This document shows positions 1 to 7,133 of a stretch of DNA of 22,491 bases, one piece after another. Source of the stretch: an uncultured Paraglaciecola sp. (GTDB lineage: Bacteria; Pseudomonadota; Gammaproteobacteria; Enterobacterales; Alteromonadaceae). The translations under genes and the position numbers were made by a program. Numbering within the stretch: the first letter of the stretch is position 1; the number at the start of each line of letters is the position of its first letter. The notes under the pieces were generated by a model. The model was not told the DNA's origin. It saw nothing but the letters and a program-made list of their open reading frames with translations, and ran no database searches. The stretch lies in the NCBI GenBank assembly GCA_905479025.1, contig CAJQKX010000524.1, positions 1 through 22,491 of the forward strand, written 5' to 3'.

Positions 1-471
1 CCAGATACGGATCATGTTGTGTTCAATATCATCTAAACTGTGCTTATCATCAAGCAAAGTAAAAAACGTTTTTTTCCATGGGCTAGAAAAAAAGCTGCCT
101 AAATCTTTAATTGATTCTACTTTGCCGCTTTGAAACTTTGCATAGTTATGGTGAATCAGCTGTAAAGTAAAACCGTTGTAGGCATTAATCAAAAAGCTAA
201 GTTGCTCATCACCCGTCCATAACTGGTAGTCACTTTGTTTGACTGAGGATAACGCGTTCAAGTATTGGTTTAACTTTTCAGGTTGCTTGTTGAGCAGCGC
301 ATAATCTACCCGCGTTTGCTTTTTATTAGGCGACAACCTCACCACATCACTCAACACCTGAGTGAATATTGAGTGTTGGTGGTCAAATGCATGGACGATA
401 GCTGAGTTCATCAACAAAACCGCCGCAAACAAGCAAGATAAAATTTTTCCATTAACAAATTTACCATTCAT
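1..471 (-). CDS. DUF547 domain protein, exported, partial (3' end outside window)
   Basis: I translated this minus-strand frame by hand: it opens with ATG at 471 and stays open for 157 codons to the window edge, so the C-terminus is missing. Residues 1-28 are a typical Sec signal peptide: a short basic start (MNGKFVNGK), a hydrophobic core (ILSCLFAAVLLM) and a probable cleavage after VHA. The mature part has features I associate with DUF547: an early RVDYALL segment, then LSFLINAYNGFTLQLI, then a Gly-Ser-Phe-Phe stretch followed by WKK and LDDIEHNMIR at the edge. DUF547 proteins have no agreed biochemical function; a papain-like fold has been suggested for some. The gene starts 14 nt after the stop of the VTT-disulfide reductase gene on the same strand, so the two are probably co-transcribed, and the product is probably periplasmic. 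No good Shine-Dalgarno is visible. The family call is from memory of motifs. Confidence 0.8.
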   Translation of the reverse strand, partial: MNGKFVNGKILSCLFAAVLLMNSAIVHAFDHQHSIFTQVLSDVVRLSPNKKQTRVDYALLNKQPEKLNQYLNALSSVKQSDYQLWTGDEQLSFLINAYNGFTLQLIHHNYAKFQSGKVESIKDLGSFFSSPWKKTFFTLLDDKHSLDDIEHNMIRIW

Positions 472-485
472 TTATTTACACTCAC

Positions 486-2627
486 TTATGAACGACGCCA
501 AGTATGAAAGCGTTCAACAAATGCCAGTAATTTTTCAGGTGCGTTAGCCTTTTTCCAGTTCCCTGCGGCGTATTTACTGGCTTCTGCCATAGTGGGGTAG
601 ATATGAATAGTACCGAGTATTTTATTCATACCGAGGTTGTATTTCATCGCTAAAACAAACTCAGCGATGAGCTCTCCTGCTTGCGCCCCTACTATGGTCG
701 CACCTAATATTTTATCTTTACCAGGAGGCGTCAGAACTTTTACAAATCCACGAGCATGGTCATCTGTTAACGCACGGTCTAATCCGCCGATATCATACTT
801 GGTAACTTCGTAAGCAATGCCCTGTTCTTTTGCAGCTTGCTCGTTTAAACCCACAGTGGCAATTTCTGGGTCGGTAAAGGTTGCCCACGGAATAACCCGA
901 TAATCGACTTTGAAGGTTTTAAAGGGCCTAAATAAGGCATTCACCGCTGCATACCAAGCCTGATGAGCTGCTGTATGAGTAAACTGGTATGGACCCGCCA
1001 CATCACCGGCGGCCAATATGTTTGGATATTTAGTTTGTAACATCTCATTGGTCACCACCACTCGGTTGGTTTCAATGTCCAACTTTTCTAAGCCAAAACC
1101 TTTTAGGTTGGCTATTCGCCCGACTGCTATCAATATCTCATCAAACGGCAATTTCTCTTGTTTACCGTCTTTCTCTAAAACAATAAATTTACCTTCAGCA
1201 GTTTTTTCGATAGCAGTAGCGGTGGTATTCAAACGCACATCTACACCGTCTTTAATTAATTGATCATACAAATACTGCGCTGCATCTGGGTCTTCTTTGG
1301 CGAGCAATTGCGGCAGCATTTCGACTTGCGTTACTTGTGTGCCTAAACGACCGAATGCTTGAGATAACTCACTACCAATCGGCCCACCACCTAACACCAC
1401 TAAACGTTTAGGCTGCTCTGTTAAGTCCCATAAATTATCCGCGGTAAGGTAATCTATATCTTTTAAACCCGGAATAGGTGGCACAAAGGCACTGGCACCC
1501 GTAGCAATAACAATATTTTTAGTGGTTAACGATTGAATACCATCAGCGGTGTGAATATCAACTTGCCAAGGCGATACTATCGTTGCGCTGCCTGTTATTA
1601 CTTTTACCCCAAGGGACTCATAACGTTCAATAGAGTCGTGAGGCTCTATCGTTTTGATCACGCTATGCACTTGATTCATTACCGCTTTAAAATCGACTTC
1701 TGGTGCTTGATAATTCACGCCTGCATTGGCAGACACTTTATGTGTATGCGCTAATTTACTTGCATGTAATAAACTTTTTGAAGGTACACAACCTGTATTT
1801 AAACAGTCGCCACCCATTTTGTGCTTTTCTACTAAGGTGACCGATGCTTTAACCGCAGCCGCAATATAAGCGGTCACTAATCCTGCAGAGCCAGCGCCAA
1901 TAACCACCATATTGCGGTCAAATGTCTTCGGTTTTTTCCAGCCTCTATAAACGCGCTTTTGTTTGATGAAGTTCAACATAAGCTTGGCAATAATGGGGAA
2001 TATTCCGAGTAAAACAAAGGATAAAATCAAATCTCGAGAGACGATGTCAGATACGGCCTCTATTTCTGCTAATTGCGTACCTGCATTGACATATACCGCA
2101 GTCCCTGTAAGCATTCCCACTTGGCTGACAAGATAATAAGTGACCGTTTTAATACTGGTCACGCCCATCACTAAATTAATAACAAAGAATGGGAAAATTG
2201 GGACTAATCGCAAACTTAATAAATAGAAAGGACCGTCTTTTTCAACACCTTTATCTATCGCTTTGATGCGCTCTGAAAACGTTGATTTGACCCAATCTCT
2301 CAGCAAAAATCGTGACACCAAAAATGCCAGAGTGGCACCTATAGTAGAAGCAAATGAGGCCAACAATAATCCAAAACCTAAACCGAATAAGGCACCCGCA
2401 CCTAAAGTTAAAATAATGGCGCCGGGCAAACTAAGAGCAGTAGCAGTGACATAAATAACAAAATAAACAATGAATGCCTGCAACCAGTTTGAATGAATGC
2501 ATTCAGCCAAACCTTGTTGGTGCGCCTTCAAGCTTTCGAGAGTCAGATACTGCCCTATATCAAACATAAAAAAGACGGCGATCAGCATCACTATAACGGC
2601 AAGAAGCATCCCTCGTTTAAAATTCAT
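486..2627 (-). CDS. VTT/TVP38-type membrane domain fused to FAD-dependent pyridine nucleotide-disulfide oxidoreductase
   Basis: 713 aa, roughly 240 residues longer than a plain disulfide reductase. Residues 1-225 are membrane-embedded: a hydrophobic helix at 6-22, further segments around 50-105, and the SNARE-associated/VTT signature RLVPIFPFFVINLVMG near 140-155. From about residue 238 the protein is a mercuric reductase/lipoamide dehydrogenase-type flavoenzyme. It has an FAD-binding GAGSAGL (244-250), the redox-active disulfide in GGDCLNTGC (Cys275, Cys280), an NAD(P)-binding GGGPIGSE, an AAGDV FAD motif and a dimerisation domain ending in HIYPTMAE, which holds the catalytic His-Glu pair. 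It has no N-terminal heavy-metal-binding domain and no C-terminal Cys-Cys pair, so it should not be called mercuric reductase. The expected reaction is NAD(P)H-dependent reduction of a disulfide or quinone-like acceptor at the inner membrane; the substrate is unknown. A weak SD (GGGAT) precedes the ATG. It is followed by the DUF547 gene in the same operon. Confidence 0.9.
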   Translation of the reverse strand: MNFKRGMLLAVIVMLIAVFFMFDIGQYLTLESLKAHQQGLAECIHSNWLQAFIVYFVIYVTATALSLPGAIILTLGAGALFGLGFGLLLASFASTIGATLAFLVSRFLLRDWVKSTFSERIKAIDKGVEKDGPFYLLSLRLVPIFPFFVINLVMGVTSIKTVTYYLVSQVGMLTGTAVYVNAGTQLAEIEAVSDIVSRDLILSFVLLGIFPIIAKLMLNFIKQKRVYRGWKKPKTFDRNMVVIGAGSAGLVTAYIAAAVKASVTLVEKHKMGGDCLNTGCVPSKSLLHASKLAHTHKVSANAGVNYQAPEVDFKAVMNQVHSVIKTIEPHDSIERYESLGVKVITGSATIVSPWQVDIHTADGIQSLTTKNIVIATGASAFVPPIPGLKDIDYLTADNLWDLTEQPKRLVVLGGGPIGSELSQAFGRLGTQVTQVEMLPQLLAKEDPDAAQYLYDQLIKDGVDVRLNTTATAIEKTAEGKFIVLEKDGKQEKLPFDEILIAVGRIANLKGFGLEKLDIETNRVVVTNEMLQTKYPNILAAGDVAGPYQFTHTAAHQAWYAAVNALFRPFKTFKVDYRVIPWATFTDPEIATVGLNEQAAKEQGIAYEVTKYDIGGLDRALTDDHARGFVKVLTPPGKDKILGATIVGAQAGELIAEFVLAMKYNLGMNKILGTIHIYPTMAEASKYAAGNWKKANAPEKLLAFVERFHTWRRS

Positions 2628-3384
2628 TTTGTTTTATCCCTTAGTTAATAGTATTTACCGCTGGATTTAATACAGTCTTGATACGTCATTGCAGTTGATT
2701 ATATATTTTATCTCTTAATAGAACAGGATATGACCCCAGCATAGCGAATTTTATTTCGTGATAGTGGCAGTAATAGCTAATAAATAGTGCTTTTTGTGTG
2801 AAACAGAGACAGCTTTGACTGCCCTTGTCACATCCACTGATTATGTGCCTGCGCGATTCTACGAACGTCATAAAGAGCATTGTGAATATGCACATGTCAA
2901 TCTAACCCTATGTGACTAGCCAATTCGCCACTACATAGAACTGCACCGGCAATATTAGCTGCACAGACCATCCCATGAAGATGTAAGTGCATGCCTTAAG
3001 TAAGAGTACAGAATTTTATTGGCTGCACTGAGTATTTTGTTGATCATAACTGAGCCTGACATTACATTTTTCTGGACATGCTCATCCAAAGTGACAAACA
3101 TTTAAACTGAAAGTGAAACAAACTTATAACGATGGTAAAATGATTCTGTAAGAATAGGGCGAACTGGAAAGGCGGCGCATAGGTTATATATTAACCAAAA
3201 TGAAACCCGGATGATGTTTAGCATTATGGATAATCGTCACACTAAAAAGGCTGTTATAGCAGGCCCACATTGCAATGATCCGATTTAAAAACAGTAAAGC
3301 AGTAACTCTTTCAGTCAACTAGTTCTTGACCCGAGTAGCAAGCTTGCTTATAAATGACATCCATTAAGCAGCAAAGTGCGTTGA
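2628..3384. other. Long divergent intergenic region without a recognisable gene
   Basis: 757 bp separate the divergent reductase and prkB genes. I found no RNA gene and no ORF with a recognisable family. A 69-codon minus-strand frame (2686-2895) and a 32-codon minus-strand frame (2897-2992) are open but match nothing I know; they may be chance or relics. A short inverted repeat (GGTTA-TATAT-TAACC) lies at 3182-3196. On the minus strand a TATAAT sits at 2703-2698, about 70 nt upstream of the reductase start, but it lacks a convincing -35. The only well-formed signal is the prkB promoter at 3326-3354. Confidence 0.5.
3326..3354 (+). promoter_or_regulatory. Sigma70-like promoter for prkB
   Basis: A -35 box TTGACC (3326-3331) and a -10 box TATAAA (3349-3354) are separated by exactly 17 nt. 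Each box matches consensus at five of six positions. Transcription would start near 3361, giving a leader of only about 24 nt before the prkB ATG. That leader has no evident Shine-Dalgarno sequence. Confidence 0.6.
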
Positions 3385-4287
3385 ATGTCAGTTAAACATC
3401 CCATAATCGCCATCACTGGTTCGTCTGGTGCAGGCACAACTATGACAACCAATGCTATACGGCATATTTTTCGTAACTTGTCAGTCAATGCAGCGGTAGT
3501 AGCTGGAGACAGCTTTCATAGGTTCACACGTCCTGAAATGGAAGTTGCGATCCGCAAGGCGCAAGAACAAGGTCGACACATCAGTTATTTTGGCCCCAAA
3601 GCCAACGATTTTGAAATGCTCGAATCTTTGTTTACTGAATATGCACAAACTGGCATGGGCAAACATCGTCAATACCTGCATACTTTTGATGAAGCCGTAC
3701 CCTTTAATCAAATGCCCGGGACCTTCACCCCATGGCAAGACTTACCTGAAAACACCGACGTACTGTTCTATGAAGGTTTGCATGGCGGGGTAGCCAACGA
3801 CGAAGTAGACGTGGCCAAACACGTTGACTTGCTAGTCGGCATGGTGCCCATAGTCAACTTGGAGTGGATCCAAAAAATTGTCCGGGACACCACAGACAGA
3901 GGTCATTCTCGCGAAGCTGTCATGAGCAGCATAGTGCGTAGCCTTGACGATTATTTTAAATACATCACACCACAATTTTCACGCACCCATGTCAACTTTC
4001 AGCGTGTACCCACAGTCGATACATCTAACCCCTTTAGTGCTCGGGAAATACCCAGCCAAGACGAAAGTTTTGTAGTGGTGCGTTTTCGCCACGAAATGAA
4101 AAGTGTTGATTACCCCTATTTACTCAAAATGATTGATGGTGCGTTTATGTCGCGTATCAATACCATAGTCGTACCCGGTGGAAAGATGGGTTTGGCCATG
4201 GAGCTTATCTTAATGCCACTTTTAGAAGAGTTGATGGATAAGAAACGCCGTGCAGATTTTCAAATGGACTGGGTCAGTGAAAAGTAA
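3385..4287 (+). CDS. prkB: PrkB-family phosphoribulokinase-like P-loop kinase
   Basis: 300 aa, close to E. coli PrkB along most of its length. A P-loop lies near the N-terminus (GSSGAGTT, residues 12-19), and the family blocks GDSFHR, RHISYFGP, EGLHGG, VPIVNLEWIQK and PGGKMGLAMEL can all be read. The fold is that of phosphoribulokinase/uridine kinase, which phosphorylates a small sugar-phosphate-type substrate with ATP. The physiological substrate of the proteobacterial PrkB family has not been established to my knowledge, and nothing here indicates a Calvin cycle (no RuBisCO genes in view). The ATG at 3385 fits the conserved start (MSxKHPxIAxTGSSGAG), but no Shine-Dalgarno is visible. A good promoter sits just upstream, and a small membrane-protein gene follows 15 nt after the stop. 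Confidence 0.93.
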   Translation: MSVKHPIIAITGSSGAGTTMTTNAIRHIFRNLSVNAAVVAGDSFHRFTRPEMEVAIRKAQEQGRHISYFGPKANDFEMLESLFTEYAQTGMGKHRQYLHTFDEAVPFNQMPGTFTPWQDLPENTDVLFYEGLHGGVANDEVDVAKHVDLLVGMVPIVNLEWIQKIVRDTTDRGHSREAVMSSIVRSLDDYFKYITPQFSRTHVNFQRVPTVDTSNPFSAREIPSQDESFVVVRFRHEMKSVDYPYLLKMIDGAFMSRINTIVVPGGKMGLAMELILMPLLEELMDKKRRADFQMDWVSEK

Positions 4288-4302
4288 ACCGGACAACAGC
4301 CA

Positions 4303-4503
4303 ATGAATCATGAACCAAAGCTTTCTTTTAAAATTCGGGTTTTGATTGGTATTATTGCTGTTCCATCATTACTTTTGGCCGCTATGATTATTTCAATGCT
4401 CATCAACCAAACAGCGGGCGAGATCAGTTTTTTTGAAGTGATTTATTCATTGGTAGGTGTTTTCGCTATGTATGTCGCTTTAACAGGTAAAAAATTCTTT
4501 TAA
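4303..4503 (+). CDS. Small two-helix inner-membrane protein, unknown function
   Basis: 66 aa. I do not recognise a family. Residues 13-34 (from VLIGIIAVP) and 43-61 (from FFEVIYSLVG) are two clear hydrophobic helices. The N-terminus and C-terminus (TGKKFF) are basic, consistent with a small integral membrane protein with both ends cytoplasmic. It begins 15 nt after the prkB stop on the same strand, so it is likely a second gene of the prkB transcript. The ribosome-binding site is weak. Composition and membrane topology support a real gene, but the short length makes this less certain than its neighbours. Confidence 0.6.
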   Translation: MNHEPKLSFKIRVLIGIIAVPSLLLAAMIISMLINQTAGEISFFEVIYSLVGVFAMYVALTGKKFF

Positions 4504-4561
4504 GTTCATTTTCACTATCAATGTTATCGCCTGTGACAAACTTTGTAACAATCCAAATGCT

Positions 4562-4590
4562 TTGACAGCCATGGCAACCTTTTGAATTAA
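4562..4590 (+). promoter_or_regulatory. Candidate promoter region for ompR-envZ
   Basis: A perfect -35 hexamer TTGACA lies at 4562-4567 in the 144-bp gap before ompR. At the 17-nt spacing the -10 position reads AATTAA (4585-4590), only three of six to consensus. The -35 is therefore convincing but the promoter as a whole is not. I could not identify OmpR boxes. Confidence 0.3.
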
Positions 4591-4647
4591 CGGGCTTTCA
4601 CATGTAATGTATTCAATTAAGCAACATATAGGGATTGGGATTAGGTT

Positions 4648-5373
4648 ATGGGACAGGAAACAACAAAGATTTTAGTAGTCGATGACGATATGCGCTTACG
4701 CAGTTTATTGGAACGCTACTTAATTGAACAAGGTTTTCAAGTCAGAACCGCTGCTAATTCTGAACAAATGGATAGATTGTTAGAGCGCGAAAATTTTCAT
4801 CTTATGGTGCTTGATTTGATGTTACCCGGTGAGGATGGCTTATCTATTTGTCGTCGCTTACGTCAAAAAGAAAACGGGATCCCCATAATAATGCTGACGG
4901 CTAAAGGTGATGAAGTGGATCGTATTATTGGCCTAGAAATGGGCGCAGACGATTATCTACCCAAACCCTTTAACCCCAGAGAATTACTTGCCAGAATCAA
5001 AGCAGTTCTGCGCCGTAAAACCACCGAAGCACCAGGCGCACCTTCTCTTGAAGAACAGATTATTGAATTTGGTAAGTACTCACTTAATCTTGGCACTAGA
5101 GAAATGACTGCCGAAGACCAAGCAATGACCCTCACCAGTGGTGAATTTGCAGTGCTCAAATCTTTAGTTACTCATCCTAGAGAGCCCCTGTCCCGTGACA
5201 AACTGATGAACCTAGCACGAGGTCGAGACTATAGTGCGCTGGAGCGCAGTATTGATGTACAGGTTTCCCGCTTGCGTCGCATGCTTGAAGAAGATCCTGC
5301 AAATCCACGTTACATTCAAACTGTTTGGGGCCTTGGTTATGTGTTTGTTCCAGATGGTGACAGCGCGGCTTAA
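4648..5373 (+). CDS. ompR: OmpR, osmoregulatory response regulator
   Basis: 241 aa, matching E. coli OmpR closely over its full length. The receiver domain (about residues 5-120) shows the acidic cluster VDDD (11-14), the phospho-accepting Asp56 in LMVLDLMLPGEDG, and the conserved Lys106 in DDYLPKPFNP. A linker (about 122-140) leads to the winged-helix DNA-binding domain, with LTSGEFAVLK, SRDKLMNLARG, RSIDVQVSRLRR and YIQTVWGLGYVF. It receives phosphate from EnvZ, encoded immediately downstream, and should control outer-membrane porin and osmotic-response genes. The start agrees with the family. GGGATTAGG lies just upstream but is close to the ATG. Its TAA stop is the first base triplet of a 13-nt tandem repeat that separates it from envZ. 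Confidence 0.97.
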   Translation: MGQETTKILVVDDDMRLRSLLERYLIEQGFQVRTAANSEQMDRLLERENFHLMVLDLMLPGEDGLSICRRLRQKENGIPIIMLTAKGDEVDRIIGLEMGADDYLPKPFNPRELLARIKAVLRRKTTEAPGAPSLEEQIIEFGKYSLNLGTREMTAEDQAMTLTSGEFAVLKSLVTHPREPLSRDKLMNLARGRDYSALERSIDVQVSRLRRMLEEDPANPRYIQTVWGLGYVFVPDGDSAA

Positions 5374-5396
5374 CATCCGTGCTTAACGTCCGTGCT
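5371..5396 (+). repeat. 13-nt tandem duplication at the ompR stop codon
   Basis: TAACATCCGTGCT (5371-5383) is directly followed by TAACGTCCGTGCT (5384-5396), one mismatch in 13, and then by another TAA. The first TAA is the ompR stop. The duplication makes up most of the 32-nt gap between ompR and envZ. Confidence 0.85.
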
Positions 5397-5405
5397 TAAT
5401 ACTAA

Positions 5406-6707
5406 GTGAAGTTCCTACCCAAAAGTGCCTTTGGCCAAACCGTTTTGTTGATTAGCATCTTACTGTTTATCAACCAAATAGTATCTCTGGTCTCTGTGAC
5501 CTTTTATTTTGTTAGCCCTAATGTGCAACAAATCAATAATTTGCTTGCGACACAAATCAAACTAGCCTTTGTTGAAGACATCAGCAGCCAAAACCCAGAA
5601 CTCGACCCGCGTTTTTTAAAAGCGGCTGGTATGCAGGTATACACCCAGTCACAAGCCATTAAAAATGGTTTAGAGCAAGCCACCCCCTATCAATTTTGGT
5701 CAAGGCAAATATCAGATAGTTTAGGTGGCGAAGCGCAAGTTAGGATCACCCATGGTGAACCTTATTTATATTGGATCAATCCACCACAAAATCCCGACAT
5801 TTGGATCACTATTCCCATGGTGGGGTTGGGACAAGGAGACGGTTCACCTCATTTAGTTTACTTATTGATGATTGGCATCTTAAGTGTGGGTGGTAGTTTA
5901 ATTTTTGTACGGCGATTAAACCGTCCTTTAAAAGCCCTTCAAGATGCAGCCTTGTTAGTAGGGCGAGGACAAGTGCCTAAACCACTAAAAGAAGAAGGCT
6001 CAAGTGAATTAATAGCCGTCACCCATGCCTTTAATCAAATGTCCAAAGGCATTAAACAACTCGAAGATGACAGAGCATTATTGACCGCTGGCATATCTCA
6101 CGATCTACGCACACCTCTTACTCGTATCAGATTAGCATCAGAAATGTTACCTGAATCACAAGACTGGGTGAAAGAAGGCATCGTCCACGATATTGAAGAT
6201 ATGAACGAAATCATTGATCAATTTATCGATTATGTACGCCAAGACCAACAAGAGTGTATGCAAGCAAGTAATTTAAATGACCTGATAAAGGACGCCACAC
6301 AAGTCAGGAATATAGAAGAAAACCATAGAATTACGTTAGATCTTGAGCCACTACCCACAACATTAATTAGGCGAGTGGCATTAAAAAGAGTGTTAGATAA
6401 CTTAATCGAAAACGCCTTTCGTTATGGCAGTAACAATATCAAAATTACTTCTCGGCATAATAAAAAAGAAAAGCAGCTATGCTTTGCCATACGCGACTTT
6501 GGCCCAGGTATCCCAGAAGAGCAAATCCAAAGCCTATTTGAACCTTTCACTCAAGGCGACAAAGCACGTGGAAGCTTAGGTTCGGGGCTAGGTTTAGCTA
6601 TCATCAAGCGCATAGTTGAAATGCACTCTGGAAAAGTAACATTGCAAAATCATGCCCAAGGGGGATTAATTGCTACCGTGTTTATTGGTTACCAGGTGAT
6701 GAATTAG
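5406..6707 (+). CDS. envZ: EnvZ, osmosensor histidine kinase
   Basis: 433 aa, aligned by eye with E. coli EnvZ. The first membrane helix is at about 10-36, the periplasmic sensor at about 37-150, the second helix at 151-168, and the HAMP domain at about 169-222. The dimerisation/phosphotransfer helix carries the phosphorylated His232 in [16 protein letters not shown]. The ATP-binding domain shows the N-box [11 protein letters not shown] (Asn336), the G1 box DFGPGIP (364-370), an F-box EPFTQGD and the G2 box GSGLGLAI (392-399). It autophosphorylates on His and phosphorylates or dephosphorylates OmpR. The start is a GTG placed directly after an in-frame TAA, so no longer N-terminus is possible. 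No Shine-Dalgarno precedes it, and the enteric ompR-envZ stop/start overlap is absent. Translation may be low or depend on coupling. Confidence 0.96.
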   Translation: MKFLPKSAFGQTVLLISILLFINQIVSLVSVTFYFVSPNVQQINNLLATQIKLAFVEDISSQNPELDPRFLKAAGMQVYTQSQAIKNGLEQATPYQFWSRQISDSLGGEAQVRITHGEPYLYWINPPQNPDIWITIPMVGLGQGDGSPHLVYLLMIGILSVGGSLIFVRRLNRPLKALQDAALLVGRGQVPKPLKEEGSSELIAVTHAFNQMSKGIKQLEDDRALLTAGISHDLRTPLTRIRLASEMLPESQDWVKEGIVHDIEDMNEIIDQFIDYVRQDQQECMQASNLNDLIKDATQVRNIEENHRITLDLEPLPTTLIRRVALKRVLDNLIENAFRYGSNNIKITSRHNKKEKQLCFAIRDFGPGIPEEQIQSLFEPFTQGDKARGSLGSGLGLAIIKRIVEMHSGKVTLQNHAQGGLIATVFIGYQVMN

Positions 6708-6717
6708 CCAGACTTAA

Positions 6718-7071
6718 GGACATCAGTTTATTGGCTATGCTGTTGAGCATGGCCGCCAAGATATAAGCTTGATCGCTTTTGGTGAAAAATTCACCACAGC
6801 AGATATTGACAATATCACCGCATTCATCTGACTGCCGAGCCAGTGACTTTGAAACTGAAACTGAAACTGAAAAAATGGTGTTAACCGCCTACCTTCAATT
6901 GACCAATATGTACTTAACCCTGAAAATAATGAACTTGTTGAACCTGATTTTACTGTAGCTGATGGCGAGTATGTGTAATTAGAAGGTTTATTTAAGGCCA
7001 TACAACAGAAAAAGAAAATAGTTTTACTGAACATCTGCTAATCGAGATTTATCGGTTGTCATGTTTACTGA
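6718..7071 (+). pseudogene. Remnant of a cytochrome c-rhodanese fusion gene
   Basis: One plus-strand frame shows protein-like text broken by stops. GHQFIGYAVEHGRQ and IAFGEKFTTADIDNITAFI resemble the C-terminal end of a small c-type cytochrome. After a run of stops in a hexanucleotide repeat, the same frame resumes at about 6883 with LPSIDQYVLNPENN and EPDFTVADGEYV. It crosses one TAA and continues with LEGLFKAIQQKKKIVLL, which resembles the linker and first strand of a rhodanese domain in cytochrome c-rhodanese proteins. SRFIGCHV near 7042-7065 may be the decayed DxR...GHI region. The N-terminal part with the CxxCH haem motif is missing. There is no start codon and there are at least eight in-frame stops, so the gene is dead. 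The family identity rests on remembered motifs. Confidence 0.55.
6851..6872 (+). repeat. Hexanucleotide microsatellite (GAAACT)n
   Basis: Three perfect copies of GAAACT (6851-6868) plus a partial GAAA lie inside the cytochrome c-rhodanese remnant. In the remnant's own frame each copy creates a TGA stop. Confidence 0.85.
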
Positions 7072-7133
7072 GCAGAAATAATAACGAAAAACTTTTGGTT
7101 CTAATACACCTCAAAACACTTTGAATAAGCATT

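Noticed and set aside
486..2627. Calling the disulfide reductase a mercuric reductase
   Set aside because: No N-terminal metal-binding CxxC domain, no C-terminal vicinal cysteines, and no mer genes nearby.
2686..2895. 69-codon minus-strand ORF in the intergenic region
   Set aside because: No recognisable motifs, odd composition (Cys, Ser and Tyr rich) and no ribosome-binding site; most likely chance.
3385..4287. Calvin-cycle phosphoribulokinase
   Set aside because: The sequence follows the PrkB family of heterotrophic gammaproteobacteria, and no carbon-fixation genes are in the window.
6851..6872. GAAACT array as a CRISPR-like repeat
   Set aside because: Units are 6 bp, contiguous and without spacers: a microsatellite.
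6735..7034. 99-codon minus-strand ORF opposite the cytochrome c-rhodanese remnant
   Set aside because: Its FQFQFQ tract is just the antisense of the GAAACT repeat. The plus-strand frame has the protein-like text.
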